Notes under the pieces: generated by a model
Database searches by the model: none
What the model was told of the DNA's origin: nothing
The model's input: only the letters and a program-made list of their open reading frames with translations
Assembly (NCBI GenBank): GCA_963712765.1
Contig: CAVQIX010000005.1
Span: forward strand, 248,001-312,000
DNA from: CAXMST01 sp963712765
GTDB taxonomy: Bacteria > Actinomycetota > Thermoleophilia > Solirubrobacterales > 70-9
Direction: 5' to 3'
DNA length: 64,000 bases
Shown here: positions 59,297-64,000 of the stretch, in pieces
Layout of the letters: every line of letters begins with the position of its first letter
How positions within the stretch are numbered: position 1 is the first letter of the stretch
Program-made: the position numbers and the translations under genes

Positions 59297-60178
59297 CTAT
59301 AGCAACGGGCCCAGCTGGGCCCTGAGGGCCCGCGCAACGGCCTGCGGCGACTCGATCTGAGGGTAGTGGCCGAGCTCGGCAAGCTCGGCGACGGGGACAC
59401 TCGGGCGCAGGCCCCTGACCGCCTCAAGGACCCTGACCGTGGCGACCGGATCCTGCATTCCCCAGGCGAGAGCGAGAGCCCCGGGCCAATCGCGCAGCGC
59501 CCCGTGCCAGCGACCGGTGTAGCGCTCCCGCTCCACGATGTAGTGGATCAGCCGATCGCCGAGGCGATCGCCGCCGCCGGCCCTGATCAGCGCCCACTGG
59601 TCGTCCAGTTCGGCGGCGCTGATCGGATGTCGCTCCGAGAACAGCCCGGCGAACTGGCTGCGGAAAAGACGCTCGGTGCTGAGCCGGGCGGCCATCGGCC
59701 CCAGTGGGGAGCGCAACAGCCGCTGGACCCAGGTCAGGCTCGCCGCCTCGATCACCATCGATCCGTTGAACAGCAGCGCCCCCGGGCACTCGAACGAGAG
59801 TCGCCCCGCGAGGTCGCGGGCCAACAGCTCGGTGGCGACAGACGTTCCCATGTCGTGGGCGACGAGGATCACCGGCCGGCCGTCCCCGTGGCGGGCGACC
59901 AGCTCCTCGGCGAGGTCGGCCTGCCAGAGCAGCGAATAGACGTGCTCGCGGGGCTTCTCCGAGAGGCCGAAGCCGAGGAAATCGAACAGCAGCGCATTGA
60001 CCTCGCCGAGCTCGTCGAGCAGGGCATCGAAGTCGAAGGAGCTCGACGGGAATCCGTGCAGGAACAGCAGCAGCGGACCATCTGCGACCCGTCGCTGGGT
60101 GTAGATCTCGCGCCCTCGGAAGCGCTCGGCTCCGCCCAGCGCCCGCCACGCCTCGACCCGATCGCCCAAACCGGTCAC
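59297..60178 (-). CDS. Alpha/beta hydrolase with Asp nucleophile (dehalogenase/epoxide-hydrolase type)
   Basis: 293 residues. Oxyanion region LFLHGFPSSSFDFDALLDEL, nucleophile elbow VILVAHDMGTSVATELLA with Asp in place of Ser, and catalytic His in ELGHYPQIESP. The H-D-M-G elbow is that of haloalkane dehalogenases, epoxide hydrolases and MEST-like proteins, which form an ester on Asp. Substrate unknown. GTG start, 4 nt after dus, so part of coaX-dus-hydrolase. Confidence 0.88.
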   Translation of the reverse strand: MTGLGDRVEAWRALGGAERFRGREIYTQRRVADGPLLLFLHGFPSSSFDFDALLDELGEVNALLFDFLGFGLSEKPREHVYSLLWQADLAEELVARHGDGRPVILVAHDMGTSVATELLARDLAGRLSFECPGALLFNGSMVIEAASLTWVQRLLRSPLGPMAARLSTERLFRSQFAGLFSERHPISAAELDDQWALIRAGGGDRLGDRLIHYIVERERYTGRWHGALRDWPGALALAWGMQDPVATVRVLEAVRGLRPSVPVAELAELGHYPQIESPQAVARALRAQLGPLL

Positions 60179-60182
60179 GGGG

Positions 60183-61184
60183 TCAGCCGCGCGCCGCGAG
60201 CATCGCAGGCTCCGGCTCGGCCAGCGTCCGCAGACGCTCGCGAACCTCGGTCAGGTCCCCGAGCGTCTGGAAGGCGGCAGCGTCGCGACGGCCGAGTCCG
60301 AGCCGCTCCAGATACCAGGGATAGAACTTCCGCAGATAGGGGCCGGCTCGCTCGCCGAAGTGCTGCTCAGCCCGCTCGATCAGCCAGAGCAGCTCGGCGA
60401 CGATCTCCTCGCGGCTGGGCGCGTCGGTGCGGCGGCCGACGAGCTCCTCGAAGATCCACGGGTATCCGAACGAGCCGCGGGCGATCATCACGGCATCGGC
60501 ACCCGACTGCTCATAGGCGGAGCGCGCCGCCTCAGCCGACTGAAGGCCGCCGGAGACGATCACTGGGACGTCGATCCGATCGACCAGTTCGCGCACGAGC
60601 GGGTAGTCGGGCTCGCCCTTGTGCTGGACCGTCGCCGGCCGCGGGTGGAAGCCGATCCCCGTCACCCCCGCCTCCCCGGCCAGCCTGACCGCGAGCTCGA
60701 GGCCGGAGCGGTCGCCGGGCTCGAGGCCGGAGCGGAGCTTGACCGTCACCGGTCGGCCGGAGCCCTCGACCGCAGCGCGAGCGACCTCGACCGCGAGATC
60801 CGGGTCGGCAAGGAGCTCGACGCCGGCGCCGCTCTTGCGGATCTTCTTCACCGGGCAGCCCATGTTGAGGTCGACGATGTCGGCTCCGGCCCGGGCGACG
60901 ATCGCCGCCGCGTCCCGCATTACCTCCGGATCGGAGCCGAACAGCTGGATCGAGACCGGATGCTCGTCAGGGTGAATCACCAGCAGCTCGCGGTAGGTGC
61001 GCTCGTTGCGGTAGTGGAGGGCATGGCTGGAGACCATCTCCGAGACGGCGAGCCCGGCCCCGTGTCGCTTCGCCTGCATCCGTACGAACCAGTTGCCGAT
61101 CCCGGCCAGCGGCGCCAGCAGCACGCGGTTGGCGATCTCGACGTTGCCGATCCGGAACGGCTCGGTGAGCGCCGGGCGTCTCAT
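60183..61184 (-). CDS. dus: tRNA-dihydrouridine synthase
   Basis: Reduces uridines in tRNA with FMN. 333 residues: RVLLAPLAGIGNWFVRMQAK, ETVSIQLFGS-like SIQLFGSDPEVM, catalytic Cys in VDLNMGCPVKKIRKSGAGV, KLRSGLEPGDRS, and the FMN phosphate-binding VIVSGGLQSAEAARSAYEQS with GADAVMIARGSFGYPW. ATG overlaps the coaX stop by 4 bases. Located upstream of lysS as dusB is in Bacillus. Confidence 0.95.
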   Translation of the reverse strand: MRRPALTEPFRIGNVEIANRVLLAPLAGIGNWFVRMQAKRHGAGLAVSEMVSSHALHYRNERTYRELLVIHPDEHPVSIQLFGSDPEVMRDAAAIVARAGADIVDLNMGCPVKKIRKSGAGVELLADPDLAVEVARAAVEGSGRPVTVKLRSGLEPGDRSGLELAVRLAGEAGVTGIGFHPRPATVQHKGEPDYPLVRELVDRIDVPVIVSGGLQSAEAARSAYEQSGADAVMIARGSFGYPWIFEELVGRRTDAPSREEIVAELLWLIERAEQHFGERAGPYLRKFYPWYLERLGLGRRDAAAFQTLGDLTEVRERLRTLAEPEPAMLAARG

Positions 61185-61945
61185 CGGTTGCGCTCGTCGA
61201 TCAGTCGCAGGCCGGTGAGCGTGAGCATGTCATCGACCTCGGAGATCGCCTCGCAGAAGGGCACGATCGCGGCGGCGTTGCCGCCGGTGGCGATCGCCGG
61301 GGTCCCCTCCCCCAGCTCGCCCCGCATGCGACGCACGATCCCGTCGACCTGGGCAGCGAATCCGTAGACGATCCCGGCCTGAATCGACTGCTGGGTGTTG
61401 CGGCCGATCACCGCATCGGGCTCGACGAGATCGATCGCCGGCAACTTCGCGGCCCGGCTGGCCAGCGCCTCGATCGAGATCTCGATTCCGGGGGCGATGA
61501 TGCCGCCCAGGTAGTCGCCCTGCTCGGAGATCGCGTCGTAGGTGATCGCAGTTCCCGAGTCGACCACGATGCAGGCGCCAGAGAAACGATCGTGGGCGGC
61601 GACCGCGTTGACGATGCGATCGGCCCCGACCTCGTGCGGGTTCTCGGTCCGGATCGACATCCCCGTCTTCAGATCAGGGCCGACGATCCGGCACACGCAG
61701 CCTAGATAGCGGTCGCAGAGCTTCGCGTACTCGGCGCCCAGCTGCGGCACCACCGAGGAGACGATCGCCGAGTCGAGCTGCTCGAAGGGCACCTTGGCAA
61801 GCTCGAAGAGGCCGGCCAACCCCAGGGCCAGCTCGTCGGCGGTCGCGTGCGCGCTGGTCGGAAGCCGCCAGCTCTCCTTCAGCCCCTTCCCTTCGAAGCA
61901 GCCGATGTGGGTCTGCGTATTGCCGATGTCCACCGCGAGAAGCAT
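61181..61945 (-). CDS. coaX: Type III pantothenate kinase
   Basis: First step of coenzyme A synthesis. 254 residues: phosphate-1 motif LLAVDIGNTQTHIGCF, NPHEVGADRIVNAVAAH, VDSGTAITYDAISEQGDYLG (split) and the C-terminal IATGGNAAAIVPF. ATG is fixed by a TAACCT box ending 7 nt upstream; the longer frame is discarded. First gene of a coaX-dus-hydrolase unit. Confidence 0.96.
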   Translation of the reverse strand: MLLAVDIGNTQTHIGCFEGKGLKESWRLPTSAHATADELALGLAGLFELAKVPFEQLDSAIVSSVVPQLGAEYAKLCDRYLGCVCRIVGPDLKTGMSIRTENPHEVGADRIVNAVAAHDRFSGACIVVDSGTAITYDAISEQGDYLGGIIAPGIEISIEALASRAAKLPAIDLVEPDAVIGRNTQQSIQAGIVYGFAAQVDGIVRRMRGELGEGTPAIATGGNAAAIVPFCEAISEVDDMLTLTGLRLIDERNR

Positions 61946-61952
61946 CGCTGGG

Positions 61953-61958
61953 AGGTTA
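61953..61958 (-). promoter_or_regulatory. -10 box of coaX (leaderless, decides start)
   Basis: TAACCT on the minus strand ends 7 nt before ATG 61945. Confidence 0.6.
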
Positions 61959-62027
61959 GATCGCCGAGCCGGCGCCCAGGCCCGCGACCCCGGCCTGCGA
62001 GAGCGGCCCACCCCTCCCGGACCCGGC

Positions 62028-62033
62028 TACGAT
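62028..62033 (+). promoter_or_regulatory. -10 box of the GST-like gene (decides start)
   Basis: TACGAT ends 7 nt before ATG 62041 and overlaps the alternative ATG at 62032, which therefore cannot be transcribed from this promoter. Confidence 0.55.
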
Positions 62034-62040
62034 GCGCCGC

Positions 62041-62784
62041 ATGAAGGCGACCCTCTTCGTGATACCCGGCTCCCACCCCGCGATGGCCGCTCGCCTGATG
62101 CTCGAGTACAAGGGGGTCGACTACCGTCGCGTCGATCTGATCCCGATCGTCTCGAAGGGGATCCTCCGCGGCGCCGGCTTCAAGGGCGTAACCGTCCCCG
62201 CGATGCGAGTCGACGGCGAGCGCATCCAGGGCACCCGCGAGATCGCCGAGGCGCTTGACCGCGCCGTGCCGGAGCCCAGGCTGATCCCCTCCGATCCCGA
62301 CGAGCGCGCCGCCCACGACGAGGCCGAGCGCTGGGCCGACGGCGAGCTGCAGCAGACCGCGCGCCGTCTGATCTGGAACATCCTCGGTCGCGAGCCCCGC
62401 GGGCGCAGAAGCTATCTCGAGGGGGCGAAGCTCGGTGTCCCGGTAGGCCTCGCGGCGAAGACGGCCGCGCCGCTGGTCCACCTCTCAAAGCGCTTCAACG
62501 AGGCCGACGACGATGCGGTCCGCCGCGACCTGCAGGCGATGCCGGCTATCGCCGAGAAGGTCGACAACCTGCTCGCCAACGGTGTGATCGGAGCGGCCGA
62601 GCACACCCTCGCCGACTTCCAGGTCGCAACGGGCCTTCGCCTGCTGCTGACCATGGACGACGTCCGTCCCTTGCTGGAGGACCATGAAGCGGCGAAGTTC
62701 GCGATGTGGCTGGTTCCCGAGTACCCCGGCTACGCGCCGGCGGTGCTGCCCCAGTCCTGGAAGCCGGAGCCGGTCGCGACCTGA
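62041..62784 (+). CDS. Glutathione S-transferase-fold protein
   Basis: 247 residues. An N-terminal thioredoxin-like domain (KATLFVIPGSHPAMAARLML, GVTVPAMRVDGERIQGTREI with the cis-Pro and substrate-binding segment) and a helical C-terminal domain (AAEHTLADFQVATGLRLLLT). The usual catalytic Ser/Tyr/Cys near the first strand is replaced around IPGSHP, where Ser is a candidate. Actinobacteria often lack glutathione, so another thiol or none may be used. Confidence 0.82.
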   Translation: MKATLFVIPGSHPAMAARLMLEYKGVDYRRVDLIPIVSKGILRGAGFKGVTVPAMRVDGERIQGTREIAEALDRAVPEPRLIPSDPDERAAHDEAERWADGELQQTARRLIWNILGREPRGRRSYLEGAKLGVPVGLAAKTAAPLVHLSKRFNEADDDAVRRDLQAMPAIAEKVDNLLANGVIGAAEHTLADFQVATGLRLLLTMDDVRPLLEDHEAAKFAMWLVPEYPGYAPAVLPQSWKPEPVAT

Positions 62785-62803
62785 GCCCCGGGGCCGGCCG
62801 CCT

Positions 62804-63319
62804 CTAGCGGAGCGGCCCGAGCCGGCGCACTCCGGTGAGGGGGAGTCGAGCGAGGATCGGCGCCAGCTCGGTGCCGTCCGGGAGAGCGATTGCGGGTTCG
62901 AGCTCGATCAGTGGCTCGAGCACGAAGCGGCGTTCGAGCAGCCCCGCGTGCGGGATCGTCAGCCTCGGAGTCGAGAGCTCGAGGTCGCCGAGCAGGAGGA
63001 TGTCGATGTCGAGCGGACGGGGACCGTGGCGCGGCCCATCGAGATCGCGGCCGCGGGAGACCTCGATCCGCTTGCAAAGATCGAGCAGCGCCTCCGGATC
63101 GATCGCCGTCCGCACCGATGCGACGGCGTTGAGGAAGTCGGGCTGCTCCCCCTCGTAGACGCCGACGGGGTCGGTTTCAAACAGCGTCGAGACCGCCGCC
63201 ACGTCGGCGCCGCCGGAGCTCAGTCCCTCGAGGGCCGCGCGCAGGTGCGCCTCGCGGTCACCCTGATTGGAGCCCAGGCCGAGGAAGCCGCGTCTGCCCT
63301 CGCCGCCCCCCACTCTCAC
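62804..63319 (-). CDS. folK: 2-amino-4-hydroxy-6-hydroxymethyldihydropteridine diphosphokinase
   Basis: Pyrophosphorylates the pterin precursor in folate synthesis. 171 residues: LGLGSNQGDREAHLRAAL, VSTLFETDPVGVYEGEQPDF, the metal and pterin motif RHGPRPLDIDILLLGDLELS and TIPHAGLLERRFVLEPLIEL. A GTG start overlaps the folB stop by 4 bases (GTGA). Last gene of folP-folB-folK. Confidence 0.96.
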   Translation of the reverse strand: MRVGGGEGRRGFLGLGSNQGDREAHLRAALEGLSSGGADVAAVSTLFETDPVGVYEGEQPDFLNAVASVRTAIDPEALLDLCKRIEVSRGRDLDGPRHGPRPLDIDILLLGDLELSTPRLTIPHAGLLERRFVLEPLIELEPAIALPDGTELAPILARLPLTGVRRLGPLR

Positions 63320-63684
63320 TGCGCGCCGCGCGCGAGCCGGACCGCGACGCTCTCGATCTCCTGATCCATCGGCGGATCGGGCTTGGCGACACGCACCCCC
63401 ACCTCAGCGACCCCTCCGGCCGAAAGCACCGCGTCGGCGATCTCGGAGGCGAGGCGCTCGAGTGTGCGGTGGGGCGCTGCGGTCGCAACCCGCTCGGCGA
63501 TCGCCCCCACCTCGCCGTAGTCGACGGTGTCGGCAATCTCGTCGGTATCGGCCGCCCCGGTGCGAGCCGGAATCAGGTCGAGGTCGATGACGAGCTCGCG
63601 ATCGACCTCGAGCTCGGCGTCGGTGACACCGATCCGGGCCCCAATCCGCAGGGCCCTGAGCTCGATCCAGATCTCCTCGCTCAC
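63316..63684 (-). CDS. folB: Dihydroneopterin aldolase
   Basis: Cleaves dihydroneopterin in folate synthesis. 122 residues from GTG (VSEEIWIELRALR): GARIGVTDAELEVDRELVID, VDYGEVGAIAERVATAAPHR and the C-terminal strand VGVRVAKPDPPMDQEIESVA, where the KP motif is typical. Both ends overlap neighbours by 4 bases, so folP-folB-folK is tightly coupled. Confidence 0.95.
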   Translation of the reverse strand: MSEEIWIELRALRIGARIGVTDAELEVDRELVIDLDLIPARTGAADTDEIADTVDYGEVGAIAERVATAAPHRTLERLASEIADAVLSAGGVAEVGVRVAKPDPPMDQEIESVAVRLARGAQ

Positions 63685-64000
63685 AGCGTCACCGCCGGCT
63701 GCCGCCAATCGGCGCGACCCTCGATCGCGACAGCGACCGTGATCGCGTCGCGCACCGCTGCGACGTCGTGCACGCGCAGGACCTCCGCACCGGCGCGCAT
63801 GCCGAGCACGGAGGAGGCGATCGTGCCCCCGATCCTGTCACCGACCTCACGCCCGGTGATCTGGCCGATGAATCTCTTGCGGGAGGTGCCGAGCACGATC
63901 GGACGGCCCAGATCCCGCAGCTCGCCGAGGCGGCGGAGCAACTCGAGGTTGTGCTCGAGCGTCTTGCCGAAACCGATCCCGGGATCGATCCAGATCCGCT
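63681..64000 (-). CDS. folP: Dihydropteroate synthase, 3' part only
   Basis: Joins p-aminobenzoate to the pterin; target of sulfonamides. Only the C-terminal part is in the window: RIWIDPGIGFGKTLEHNLEL, VLGTSRKRFIG and ASSVLGMRAGAEVLRVHDVA, all canonical. The N-terminus lies beyond the right edge. Confidence 0.95.
   Translation of the reverse strand, partial: RIWIDPGIGFGKTLEHNLELLRRLGELRDLGRPIVLGTSRKRFIGQITGREVGDRIGGTIASSVLGMRAGAEVLRVHDVAAVRDAITVAVAIEGRADWRQPAVTL

Overview
The window is very GC-rich and almost entirely coding. Starts are ATG, GTG or TTG, and many are leaderless. The gene set looks like an actinobacterium, most plausibly class Thermoleophilia (Solirubrobacterales-like). That placement is inferred from gene order, CarD, RskA/SigK-type regulators, DUF4383 and DUF3159 proteins and leaderless -10 boxes; no marker gene was compared. 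Both edges cut a gene: tgt on the left and folP on the right.

Layout. 1-9.0 kb (minus): tgt, the glycolytic run gap-pgk-tpiA-gpmI, an ABC exporter pair and uvrC. 9.1-10.9 kb (plus): an enoyl-CoA hydratase, a cupredoxin lipoprotein and a MaoC-like hydratase. 10.95-14.9 kb (minus): two TadE-like genes feeding into a 664-residue four-part protein (degenerate MinD/CpaE-like, TadG-like, VanY-like peptidase, lytic transglycosylase), a small membrane protein and a DUF47/PhoU-like gene. 15-21 kb: wecB, phhB, a cobalamin-binding-type protein, a rhomboid protease, a SigK/RskA pair, and an ECF sigma factor with a small membrane partner. 21.2-24.4 kb: a PlsC-GpsA fusion, tRNA-Thr(TGT), and a 1.4 kb segment bounded by a second 3' half of a tRNA-Thr gene.

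24.4-64 kb (mostly minus) keeps the order of a large Bacillus subtilis chromosome block: folP-folB-folK, coaX, dus, greA, lysS, clpC, radA, disA, carD, ispD, ispF, cysS, rlmB, sigH. coaX and greA are placed differently from Bacillus. Set between these genes are lineage-specific insertions: a pyruvate dehydrogenase operon (aceE-aceF-lpd), a kinase-aminotransferase fusion, a bacterial eRF1-like protein beside clpC, acyl-CoA enzymes, a sialidase-like secreted protein, and an FAD monooxygenase-nitrilase pair.

Themes. Central carbon metabolism (lower glycolysis, pyruvate dehydrogenase), fatty-acid activation and oxidation, isoprenoid and folate synthesis, and stress and genome-integrity control (ClpC, RadA, DisA, CarD, three sigma factors) all sit in this window. 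The most unusual items are the TadE-TadE-peptidoglycan-hydrolase operon, the PlsC-GpsA and kinase-phospholyase-like fusions, a carD gene with no in-frame ATG/GTG/TTG at its Shine-Dalgarno, a strong sigH promoter with a downstream operator-like dyad, two related stem-loop repeats beside greA, and about 15 genes whose -10 box ends 6-8 nt before the start codon. No CRISPR array, insertion sequence, integrase or rRNA was seen.
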